Source: Nitrospirota bacterium (GTDB lineage: Bacteria; Nitrospirota; Nitrospiria; Nitrospirales; UBA8639). Taken from it: a DNA stretch of 5,115 nt. The translations under genes and the position numbers were made by a program. The stretch is taken from positions 760,847-765,961 of the forward strand of contig CP070628.1 in assembly GCA_020355985.1 (NCBI GenBank), read 5' to 3'. How positions within the stretch are numbered: position 1 is the stretch's first letter; each line of letters begins with the position of its first letter. The notes beneath the pieces were generated by a model. That model searched no databases, had not been told where the DNA came from, and saw nothing but the letters and a program-made list of their open reading frames with translations. Of this stretch, positions 1 through 5,115 are shown one piece after another.

Positions 1-411
1 ACAGGCATCAATTCTGTTATGCCAAATGGTGAGATTTGGATGATTAGGGTTAATTTCTATTTCAGGATTGATTTTGGGATACTTGGGACGATAGTCCGGC
101 ATGGGAATAAGCATGGCTTGTTGGGTTTTAGAATCCACACATTCCTTAATCGTTTCATAAAGATACCGGACAGCTTTGGCTTTTTTGGCCGCTTTGTCAT
201 TCCAGGCCCACAATACTAAGGGACCGGGGAAAATAGTTGGAACTTTGGCTGAAAGGAATTCCCTAGCAGCCTGCTCCATGGCCTCTTCTTCTGCCACAAT
301 TGTACCATGAATATGGGCTTGCCCGGGGTCGGGTAACCGGATTCCCATCGACGACGCCGACGGAGGCAAAAAGTGCTCTGGACCAGGCATCACCCTATAA
401 GATGTTGTCAT
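1..411 (-). CDS. Partial CDS: CODH-beta/epsilon-like small subunit, probably of a 2-oxoacid:ferredoxin oxidoreductase
   Basis: The minus strand is open from an ATG at 411 to the window edge (137 codons, no in-frame stop), so the C-terminus is missing. The protein begins MTTSYRVMPGPEHF. It has a Pro/Gly/Ser-rich N-terminal stretch (residues 9-31), then an acidic helix EEEAMEQAA (41-49), then AKVPTIFPGPLVLWAWND (55-72) followed by a Lys/Ala-rich helix. This 'alpha helix, AKxP, hydrophobic strand, GP' layout resembles the CO dehydrogenase beta/acetyl-CoA synthase epsilon family. From memory, Nitrospira and Hydrogenobacter carry such a protein as the fifth subunit of pyruvate or 2-oxoglutarate:ferredoxin oxidoreductase, the CO2-fixing step of the reverse TCA cycle. 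The other subunits would lie to the left, outside the window. An in-frame ATG at 429 is an alternative start, and an in-frame TGA at 435-433 limits the reading frame. GGAG at 427-424 is 12 nt from the chosen start. The coding frame is convincing; the family is a recognition call, not a search result. Confidence 0.6.
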   Translation of the reverse strand, partial: MTTSYRVMPGPEHFLPPSASSMGIRLPDPGQAHIHGTIVAEEEAMEQAAREFLSAKVPTIFPGPLVLWAWNDKAAKKAKAVRYLYETIKECVDSKTQQAMLIPMPDYRPKYPKINPEIEINPNHPNLTIWHNRIDAC

Positions 412-510
412 CGTGCTACAAATCTCCATTCTTCAAGATATGACACAAAAAAACCCTTCTTTGGCTTCGGTCGGTATATGGTAATAGGATCTGGAGTAAT
501 TCTCAATGTT

Positions 511-603
511 AAAAAAGACCCAGCTGTCCAGAATCTTGGACTTTTGGGGATGAAATTGATGAGTCTTTGGCCCTACACAATCAGGATAGCGCCCAGGGGC
601 CAA
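511..603 (-). promoter_or_regulatory. Candidate structured leader (attenuator-like) upstream of the partial oxidoreductase-subunit gene
   Basis: All elements are read on the minus strand. A 7-bp inverted repeat (TTGGCCC/GGGCCAA, arms 603-597 and 573-567) lies at the predicted 5' end of the transcript. A two-part hairpin follows: outer arms 548-545 with 522-519 (4 bp), an internal loop, and inner arms 541-537 with 530-526 (GTCCA/TGGAC, 6-nt loop). The bases after it, 518-511, read UCUUUUUU, which is intrinsic-terminator-like. The segment 568-560 (AAAGACUCA) can pair without a gap with 522-514 (UGGGUCUUU; nine pairs, one G-U). That would sequester the terminator's 3' arm and U tract. The terminator hairpin is short and was found by eye, so this is a hypothesis. 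Alternatives are a small RNA of about 90 nt ending at the U tract, or chance pairing. Confidence 0.3.
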
Positions 604-607
604 GGAA

Positions 608-637
608 AGTATAAGAAGGCCCTATAAATATTGTCAA
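608..637 (-). promoter_or_regulatory. Sigma70-type promoter (TTGACA / TATACT)
   Basis: On the minus strand, a perfect -35 box TTGACA (637-632) is followed after 18 bp by the -10 box TATACT (613-608, 5 of 6 consensus). The predicted transcription start is near 601. The promoter sits just beyond the stop codon of the small membrane-protein gene and points toward the partial oxidoreductase-subunit gene, whose start is about 190 nt downstream. It therefore gives that gene its own transcript with a long leader. It is the best-formed promoter visible in the window. Confidence 0.6.
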
Positions 638-652
638 TTCAATCCTTTATGG

Positions 653-1132
653 CTAACGAGCTCTTACCTGTAAAATTTCATATTCCCACATCGCTTCGCC
701 TTTTACTTTGGGGACTCCGGAAAAGGGAATCGTTACCGAAAAATCTCTGGCTTGGCCCGGTGGGACTTCCAGGGGAACCTTGATCTTCTCTTGTCCAACA
801 ATTTCACAAGCTTGCCCTTCACAATCCTTTACCGTGGCCTGAAGCATCACGGAAAGTATGGTATATTTCTGAGCAATACTTTGAATACGGCCATCCACAA
901 CAAATGATCGAGAATTCAATCCTGGCCGTACCTGCATCTGTGAAAGTTGAGCCTGCGTCACCTCAATTCGCTCAAATTCCAAATCTCGCTCATGGGAATC
1001 CTGCCAAATAATGACTCCAATCGCTCCCATCAAGGCCACAAGCGTCACACCCAGGGTTCGACGAAACTTGGGAAAATTCAGGGCTACCAGGATGATGATG
1101 ACTAATAAAACGAATAAGGCGATACGAATCAT
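653..1132 (-). CDS. Small membrane-anchored protein of unknown function with extracytoplasmic beta-type domain
   Basis: This is a complete frame of about 159 residues ending in TAG. The ATG at 1132 is preferred; a GTG directly before it (1135) is the alternative, and GTGAG just upstream is a weak ribosome binding site for either. Numbered from the GTG, residues 3-21 (IALFVLLVIIILVALNF) and 28-44 are two hydrophobic segments joined by a basic loop (PKFRR). By the positive-inside rule both ends would face outward, leaving residues 45-160 outside the cytoplasm. That part looks like alternating beta strands: SFVVDGRIQS, then TILSVMLQATVKDC, then a short loop, then KVPLEVPPGQARDFSVTIPF. It resembles FxLYD-like immunoglobulin-type folds, in which a PPGQ-type turn precedes the last strands. 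Two cysteines (105 and 110) bracket a short loop and could form a disulfide or bind metal. I do not recognise a named family. It is divergent from cysQ, and no clear promoter or terminator was found for it. Confidence 0.75.
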   Translation of the reverse strand: MIRIALFVLLVIIILVALNFPKFRRTLGVTLVALMGAIGVIIWQDSHERDLEFERIEVTQAQLSQMQVRPGLNSRSFVVDGRIQSIAQKYTILSVMLQATVKDCEGQACEIVGQEKIKVPLEVPPGQARDFSVTIPFSGVPKVKGEAMWEYEILQVRAR

Positions 1133-1245
1133 CACACCAGACTCACTTATAAAAAATTATTGCCAAACTCCGATACATCACTCCATCTATTCTCTCATAT
1201 CGGCCTGATGGATGGAATTCTTTCAACATTTCAACAGGATGGATC

Positions 1246-2070
1246 ATGACAAATTGGACCCAAGAAATCGACGTGGCTTCAACCCTGGCCAGGCAAGCGG
1301 GCCGGGTCATCATGAACATTTACGAGAAAGATTTTTCGGTTTCCTATAAAGGAACCAATGATCCGGTCACCGAAGCGGATCAACTGGCCAATGCCCTTAT
1401 CGTCGAAGGCCTCGCCGCCCATTTTCCCGAAGATGCCATTGTGGCTGAAGAAAGCCCACTACCCACTCATTTTCAGCCAACAGGCAGAATCTGGTATGTG
1501 GATCCTTTGGATGGAACCAAAGAATTTATTTCCCGCAATGGAGAGTTCTCTATCATGATTGGCTTAACACTCGATGCCAAAACGCAGTTGGGGATCGTCT
1601 ATCGGCCAACGGAAGACAACCTATTCGCGGGGATTACGGACCAAGAAGCCTGGATGGAACATCAAGGAACCCGCCACCCCTTGCGGGCGACACACGCAAA
1701 ATCTCTGACAGCCCTGACCCTTGTGGCCTCTCGATCTCATCGCTCACCGAAACTCTCGCCCATAAAACAGACCCTCAATATCCAGGAAGAACATCCTATG
1801 GGAAGCGTCTGGTTGAAAATTGGATTCATTGCCAGCGGGAGTGCGGATCTCTATATGGAACCAGGGCCATATACCAAGGCCTGGGACGCTTGTGCGCCAG
1901 AAGCCATTTTACGAGGTGCCGGAGGTTGCTTTACGGATAGTCATGGCAATCCCATGCAATATGGCACCAAGGAAATTCGCAATCTACATGGTGTGGTTGC
2001 CACCACGAAAGACTGTCATCAACGAGTGATTCAAGCCTTGACGGGCTTATGTGTCTCATGTGAAGGTTGA
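1246..2070 (+). CDS. cysQ: 3'(2'),5'-bisphosphate nucleotidase CysQ (inositol monophosphatase superfamily)
   Basis: This 274-residue protein has the full metal-dependent phosphatase signature. It shows PVTEAD with D45, AEES with E68/E69, DPLDGT (D86, L88, D89, T91) and WD at 213-214 in the KAWDACAPEAI motif. D86, D89 and D214, with E69, are the expected Mg2+ ligands. The sequence GTKEF right after the DPLDGT motif, plus GSVWLK and ASGSADLY, favours CysQ/PAP phosphatase over inositol monophosphatase or fructose-1,6-bisphosphatase. It would hydrolyse 3'-phosphoadenosine 5'-phosphate to AMP in the cytoplasm, removing the by-product of sulfate assimilation or sulfotransfer; lithium sensitivity is a family trait. 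The start is supported by AGGA at 1236-1239, 6 nt from the ATG, and by the normal N-terminal length. No sulfate-assimilation gene is seen nearby. Whether it shares a transcript with trmFO, 76 bp downstream, is unclear. Confidence 0.9.
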   Translation: MTNWTQEIDVASTLARQAGRVIMNIYEKDFSVSYKGTNDPVTEADQLANALIVEGLAAHFPEDAIVAEESPLPTHFQPTGRIWYVDPLDGTKEFISRNGEFSIMIGLTLDAKTQLGIVYRPTEDNLFAGITDQEAWMEHQGTRHPLRATHAKSLTALTLVASRSHRSPKLSPIKQTLNIQEEHPMGSVWLKIGFIASGSADLYMEPGPYTKAWDACAPEAILRGAGGCFTDSHGNPMQYGTKEIRNLHGVVATTKDCHQRVIQALTGLCVSCEG

Positions 2071-2112
2071 CACCTTTTCTTCGCTATTTTAAGAATCAAA
2101 CCGCATTTTTTG

Positions 2113-2137
2113 AGTTGCTTCAACTTTTGGTCAAAAG
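2113..2137 (+). repeat. Two overlapping inverted repeats just upstream of trmFO
   Basis: AGTTG (2113-2117) and CAACT (2121-2125) form one arm pair around a 3-nt loop. CTTTTG (2124-2129) and CAAAAG (2132-2137) form a second pair around GT. The two share positions 2124-2125, so both hairpins cannot form fully at once. The second ends 9 nt before the trmFO start codon, where a Shine-Dalgarno sequence would be expected. The repeats are seen directly; a role as operator or mRNA structure is only a possibility. Confidence 0.35.
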
Positions 2138-2146
2138 CCTACACCC

Positions 2147-3469
2147 ATGCGTCAGGATTTAGTCATCATAGGGGGCGGCCTTGCCGGCTCCGAAGCTGCG
2201 TGGCAAGCGGCCAATCAAGGGGCAAAGGTCACCCTCTATGAAATGCGCCCGAAAACGGAAACGGCAGCCCATAAGACTGAGCACCTCGCCGAAATCGTCT
2301 GCTCCAACTCATTAGGATCGAACGACCCACTCAGCGCTCCCGGCATTCTCAAACAAGAAATGCGGCAGCTCGGCTCTTTGATTATCAAAGTAGCGGATGA
2401 CGTGGCGATTCCCGCAGGAAACGCCTTAGCAGTTGATCGAGAACAATTTGCACAGAAAATCACACAGGCCCTCACGGAACATCCCAATGTGCGAATTCTC
2501 CGCGAGGAAATTCAAGACATTCCAGAAGATGCCGTGTGTCTCATCGCCACTGGTCCGTTAACTTCACCCAAATTGTCCGAAGCCATTACCCAGCTCACGC
2601 GATCAAAAAATCTCTATTTCTTTGATGCCATTTCGCCTATTGTGGATACCGACTCATTAAACATGGACCGGATCTTTCGAGCCTCTCGTTATGATAAAGG
2701 CACCGCAGATTACCTGAATTGCCCCATGGATGAGGACACCTACAACCAATTCTATGACGCGCTCACCCACGCTGACCGGGTCCAACCCAAATCATTTGAA
2801 AATATTCCCTATTTTGAAGGGTGTTTGCCTATCGAGGTGATGGCCGACCGTGGCCGGCAAACCTTGGCCTTCGGGCCCATGAAACCCGTTGGGCTCATTG
2901 ATCCCAAAACCGGAACACGGCCCTTTGCCGTGGTACAATTACGTGCAGAAAATCAGCACGGGTCCTGTTATAACCTCGTGGGCTTCCAAACCAAACTCAC
3001 GTACCCTGAGCAACGAAAAGTCTTTCGTATGATTCCAGGATTGGAAGAGGCAGAATTTCTCCGATGTGGGAGCATACACCGGAACACGTTTATCAATGTC
3101 CCTGTGCTCTTGAAGGACACCCTGCAATTAAAGAAACATCCCAACGTCTTTTTTGCCGGACAATTGGTCGGCGTTGAAGGCTATGTGGAGGCTGCCGCCA
3201 GTGGAGGCTTGGCAGGGCTGAATACGGCCCGTCAGCTATCAGGCCAACCTCTCTTAACGCCTCCGCCCACTACGGCCCATGGCGCCCTTCTCCAATACAT
3301 CACGACATGTGAGCCAAAATACTTTCAACCGATCAACACCAATTTTGGTTTGTTTCCACCACTCGATACACCGATTCGAGACAAACAAAAAAAACGGCTA
3401 GGCATTCAAGAACGAGCCATTTCCGATTTCCGATCATGGATGGCGCAATCCGGTCTTGCATATGGATGA
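2147..3469 (+). CDS. trmFO: Folate/FAD-dependent tRNA (uracil-54-C5)-methyltransferase TrmFO
   Basis: This 440-residue flavoprotein makes 5-methyluridine at position 54 of tRNA (T loop), with methylenetetrahydrofolate as carbon donor and FADH2 as reductant. The FAD-binding Rossmann motif GGGLAGSEAAW lies at 9-19 directly at the N-terminus, so the start is fixed; a stop lies upstream in frame. Family motifs follow: EIVCSNSLGSN with C52, YFEGCLPIEVMADRGR with C226, and FAGQLVGVEGYVE at 336-348. C52 and C226 match the two functional cysteines of the Bacillus enzyme (C53 and C226). Length is normal for the family. No Shine-Dalgarno sequence precedes the ATG, and inverted repeats occupy that space. 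The gene overlaps xerC by 8 nt. It resembles GidA/MnmG in sequence, but the shorter length and the cysteine motifs identify TrmFO. Confidence 0.95.
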   Translation: MRQDLVIIGGGLAGSEAAWQAANQGAKVTLYEMRPKTETAAHKTEHLAEIVCSNSLGSNDPLSAPGILKQEMRQLGSLIIKVADDVAIPAGNALAVDREQFAQKITQALTEHPNVRILREEIQDIPEDAVCLIATGPLTSPKLSEAITQLTRSKNLYFFDAISPIVDTDSLNMDRIFRASRYDKGTADYLNCPMDEDTYNQFYDALTHADRVQPKSFENIPYFEGCLPIEVMADRGRQTLAFGPMKPVGLIDPKTGTRPFAVVQLRAENQHGSCYNLVGFQTKLTYPEQRKVFRMIPGLEEAEFLRCGSIHRNTFINVPVLLKDTLQLKKHPNVFFAGQLVGVEGYVEAAASGGLAGLNTARQLSGQPLLTPPPTTAHGALLQYITTCEPKYFQPINTNFGLFPPLDTPIRDKQKKRLGIQERAISDFRSWMAQSGLAYG

Positions 3470-4439
3470 AGCAATTCGAGCCTTCATACTCTACCTGCAA
3501 TTGGAACGTGGAGTATCCGTAGAAACCCATCGCAATTACCAGTCGGATCTTCGACAATTCTTGGGACACATTCAAAAACAGTTTTTTCGAACAGATACAG
3601 ACCCGCCCCTTGATGCCATAGACACACTGCATATCCGATCCTACTTGAAACACTTGAGTGATCAGGGGTTAAAGAAAACCTCGCTTGCCCGCAAATTGGC
3701 CTGCCTCAAAAGTTTTTTTCGATTTTTCCTTGAAGAGGGGCGCATCAGTCGAAATCCAGCCGCAGCAGTTCGTTCGCCTCGACTCGGAACACGCCTGCCG
3801 ACAGTCTTGACCAAAGACGAAGCAACCACACTGTTAGATTCATCTTCTGCCCAGACATGGATTGAGGCCAGAAATCAAGCTATGCTAGAAACCCTCTATT
3901 CCAGTGGAGCACGAGTTTCGGAACTCGTCGGATTGAATTGGGACCATGTGGATCTTGAAGCACAATTTGTTCGATTACGCGGGAAGGGGAAAAAAGAACG
4001 TAAAGTCCCAATCGGGGCAGTCGCCACAAATGCGCTAGTCGAATATCAACGCCAACTCCCTCCCATAGCTACACAAAAATTGAGGAAATCCCGTGGTGTA
4101 CTTCCTGCTCGTTCAGGTTCACATCCACTCTTCCTCAATGCTCGAGGAGGACGCTTAACCACTCGAAGCGTGGAACGCATGATCAAACAACAGGTGGGAA
4201 ACCGATTCCCGAAATCAGTGACTCCGCATACGCTGCGCCATTCCTTTGCAACACATTTGCTGGATGAAGGAGCCGACTTACGAGCCATCCAAGAATTACT
4301 AGGACATGCCTCCTTAGCCACCACGCAAAAATATACCCATGTCGCACCCGATAAACTGATGGCCGTGTATGATCAAACCCATCCTCGATCAGGTTCTTCC
4401 CCCACGACACCCAGACAAGGAGACAGCCCGAAACCATGA
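3462..4439 (+). CDS. xerC: Site-specific tyrosine recombinase XerC
   Basis: This protein has 325 residues from the ATG at 3462. A TTG two codons earlier (3456) is possible but less likely. The N-terminal SAM-like core-binding domain covers about 1-90 ([29 protein letters not shown]), and the catalytic domain runs from about 115 to 305. All active-site residues are visible: R151 (SGARVSEL), K175 (RGKGKKER), H256 and R259 ([13 protein letters not shown]), H282 ([15 protein letters not shown]) and nucleophile Y291. XerC acts with XerD at the dif site to resolve chromosome dimers; no partner or dif site is seen here. Placement between trmFO and hslV matches codV of Bacillus and favours XerC over XerD or a phage integrase. 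It is somewhat longer than the usual near-300 residues, because of a spacer around 198-222 and a Ser/Pro-rich tail after 305. Its start overlaps the trmFO stop and lacks a clear ribosome binding site, suggesting coupled translation. Confidence 0.93.
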   Translation: MDEAIRAFILYLQLERGVSVETHRNYQSDLRQFLGHIQKQFFRTDTDPPLDAIDTLHIRSYLKHLSDQGLKKTSLARKLACLKSFFRFFLEEGRISRNPAAAVRSPRLGTRLPTVLTKDEATTLLDSSSAQTWIEARNQAMLETLYSSGARVSELVGLNWDHVDLEAQFVRLRGKGKKERKVPIGAVATNALVEYQRQLPPIATQKLRKSRGVLPARSGSHPLFLNARGGRLTTRSVERMIKQQVGNRFPKSVTPHTLRHSFATHLLDEGADLRAIQELLGHASLATTQKYTHVAPDKLMAVYDQTHPRSGSSPTTPRQGDSPKP

Positions 4440-4972
4440 TTATTCGTTCCACGACCATTCTTTGCGTGCGGAAAGGCCCTATCGTAGCCATGGGTTCGGA
4501 CGGTCAAGTGACCGTCGGCGCAACCGTCATGAAAAGCAATGCACGAAAACTTCGCACCATGCATCAAAACCAAGTCCTTGCGGGATTTGCTGGAGCCACG
4601 GCGGATGCCTTTACGCTGTTTGAAAAATTTGAGGCGAAGTTAGAGGAATATCGCGGAAAACTCACCCGTGCAGCTGTCGAACTTGCTAAAGACTGGCGAA
4701 CAGACCGCGTACTTCGACGACTTGAGGCCTTACTCGCTGTCGCAAACCATGAACATTCCTTTATTATTTCCGGCACAGGAGATGTCATTGAACCAGAAGA
4801 TGGCATATTAGCCATTGGCTCAGGAGGGCCCTATGCTTTAGCCGCGGCCCGAGCCCTTCTGGCTCAGACAGCCCTTGAGCCAAAACACATCGTTGAACAA
4901 AGCATGCAAATCGCCGGGAGCATCGATATTTACACAAATCATAACATCGTCATCGAGGAGTTACCGAAATAA
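4436..4972 (+). CDS. hslV: ATP-dependent protease proteolytic subunit HslV
   Basis: This 178-residue N-terminal-nucleophile peptidase is the proteasome-like core of the HslUV (ClpYQ) protease; it would assemble as two stacked hexameric rings capped by HslU in the cytoplasm. The protein begins [14 protein letters not shown]. Alignment with E. coli places the catalytic threonine at residue 6, so a five-residue propeptide must be removed. With that offset of five, the known active-site residues all fall into register: D22 (Asp17), K38 (Lys33) and S129 (Ser124, in GSGG). [13 protein letters not shown] (51-63) and [20 protein letters not shown] (81-100) are family hallmarks. The ATG overlaps the xerC stop as ATGA. 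AAGGAG at 4417-4422 lies 13 nt upstream, rather far, so coupling with xerC translation probably helps. No other in-frame ATG occurs before residue 19. Confidence 0.96.
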   Translation: MIIRSTTILCVRKGPIVAMGSDGQVTVGATVMKSNARKLRTMHQNQVLAGFAGATADAFTLFEKFEAKLEEYRGKLTRAAVELAKDWRTDRVLRRLEALLAVANHEHSFIISGTGDVIEPEDGILAIGSGGPYALAAARALLAQTALEPKHIVEQSMQIAGSIDIYTNHNIVIEELPK

Positions 4973-4975
4973 CCT

Positions 4976-5115
4976 ATGGAACAGCAACCGACCCCTTCGA
5001 CTCCAAAACTCGATTCTATGACCCCACGGCAAATCGTGGAAGAACTTGACCGCTATGTCATTGGCCAAAAAGACGCGAAACGCATGGTCGCCATCGCGCT
5101 ACGCAGTCGGTGGCG
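4976..5115 (+). CDS. hslU: Partial CDS: ATP-dependent protease ATPase subunit HslU (N-terminal end)
   Basis: The first 46 codons are present and the gene runs off the right edge in frame. [32 protein letters not shown] (from residue 15) matches the conserved N-terminus of the AAA+ unfoldase HslU/ClpY, which unfolds substrates and feeds them to HslV. The Walker A motif would come next, outside the window. The start at 4976 is 3 nt after the hslV stop, with GAGGAG at 4955-4960 inside the hslV end (15 nt spacing). The internal ATG at 5018 (residue 15) would give an N-terminus close to that of E. coli HslU but has no ribosome binding site. The first ATG therefore adds about 14 polar, Pro/Thr/Ser-rich residues. 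Operon position directly after hslV supports the call. Confidence 0.95.
   Translation, partial: MEQQPTPSTPKLDSMTPRQIVEELDRYVIGQKDAKRMVAIALRSRW

Noticed and set aside
447..456. Run of seven U residues on the minus strand as a second intrinsic terminator in the leader.
   Set aside because: No stem of useful length can be drawn directly upstream of it; it is better explained as the spacer between the AGAAGGG motif and the GTG of the mini-ORF.
373..627. Plus-strand open frame of 84 codons across the leader region.
   Set aside because: It runs antisense over the leader and the start of the minus-strand gene, has no ribosome binding site, and its protein shows no domain-like composition.
1136..1245. 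Divergent promoters in the AT-rich gap between the membrane-protein gene and cysQ (TATAAA near 1149, TTGCCA at 1160, TATTCT at 1188).
   Set aside because: No pair of boxes has an acceptable spacer on either strand; TTGCCA to TATTCT is 22 bp. Promoters probably exist but cannot be placed.
2063..2082. Hairpin AAGGT-TGAC-ACCTT overlapping the cysQ stop, followed by a T-rich stretch, as a rho-independent terminator.
   Set aside because: The stem is only five base pairs and the T tract is interrupted by C bases, so it is too weak to call; cysQ and trmFO may still be co-transcribed.
3333..3653. Minus-strand open frame of 106 codons across the trmFO-xerC junction.
   Set aside because: It is fully antisense to two well-supported genes with intact motifs and has no independent support.
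3462..4439. The tyrosine recombinase as a phage or genomic-island integrase.
   Set aside because: Its sequence motifs, length and operon position between trmFO and hslV fit the housekeeping XerC; no attachment site, tRNA gene or mobile-element gene is nearby.

Overview
The window reads as a chromosomal housekeeping region of a bacterium that is probably in the phylum Nitrospirota (a Nitrospira-like nitrite oxidiser or relative). Three things suggest this: a partial minus-strand protein that resembles the small CODH-beta/epsilon-like subunit of the multi-subunit 2-oxoacid:ferredoxin oxidoreductases of reverse-TCA-cycle bacteria; a trmFO-xerC-hslV-hslU run (the folate-dependent TrmFO is typical of Firmicutes and several other phyla but absent from enterics); and a base composition of roughly half G+C by eye. 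The phylum assignment is an inference; no rRNA or other marker is present.

Left part (1-1135), minus strand. Positions 1-411 are the N-terminal 137 codons of a gene that runs off the left edge, the oxidoreductase-subunit candidate. A well-formed sigma70-type promoter sits at 637-608, followed by an untranslated leader of about 190 nt. By eye the leader can fold into a terminator-like hairpin with a U tract and, alternatively, into a competing antiterminator pairing. Upstream of it (653-1132) lies a small two-helix membrane protein of unknown function with an extracytoplasmic beta-type domain.

Right part (1246-5115), plus strand. A cysQ-type 3'(2'),5'-bisphosphate nucleotidase gene is divergent from the membrane-protein gene, across a 110-bp AT-rich gap. 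After 76 bp comes a tightly packed operon: trmFO (tRNA m5U54 methylation), xerC (tyrosine recombinase for chromosome dimer resolution), hslV (proteasome-like peptidase) and the first 46 codons of hslU (its AAA+ unfoldase). The junctions are an 8-nt overlap, a 4-nt ATGA overlap and a 3-nt gap, so the last genes are probably translationally coupled and co-transcribed. HslU and HslV form one ATP-dependent protease. The other pairings share an operon rather than a pathway, much as in the Bacillus trmFO-codV-codW-clpY cluster.

No rRNA, tRNA, CRISPR array, insertion sequence or obvious horizontally acquired segment is visible. The coding genes look intact and ordinary. The least explained part is the leader at about 412-603 on the minus strand.
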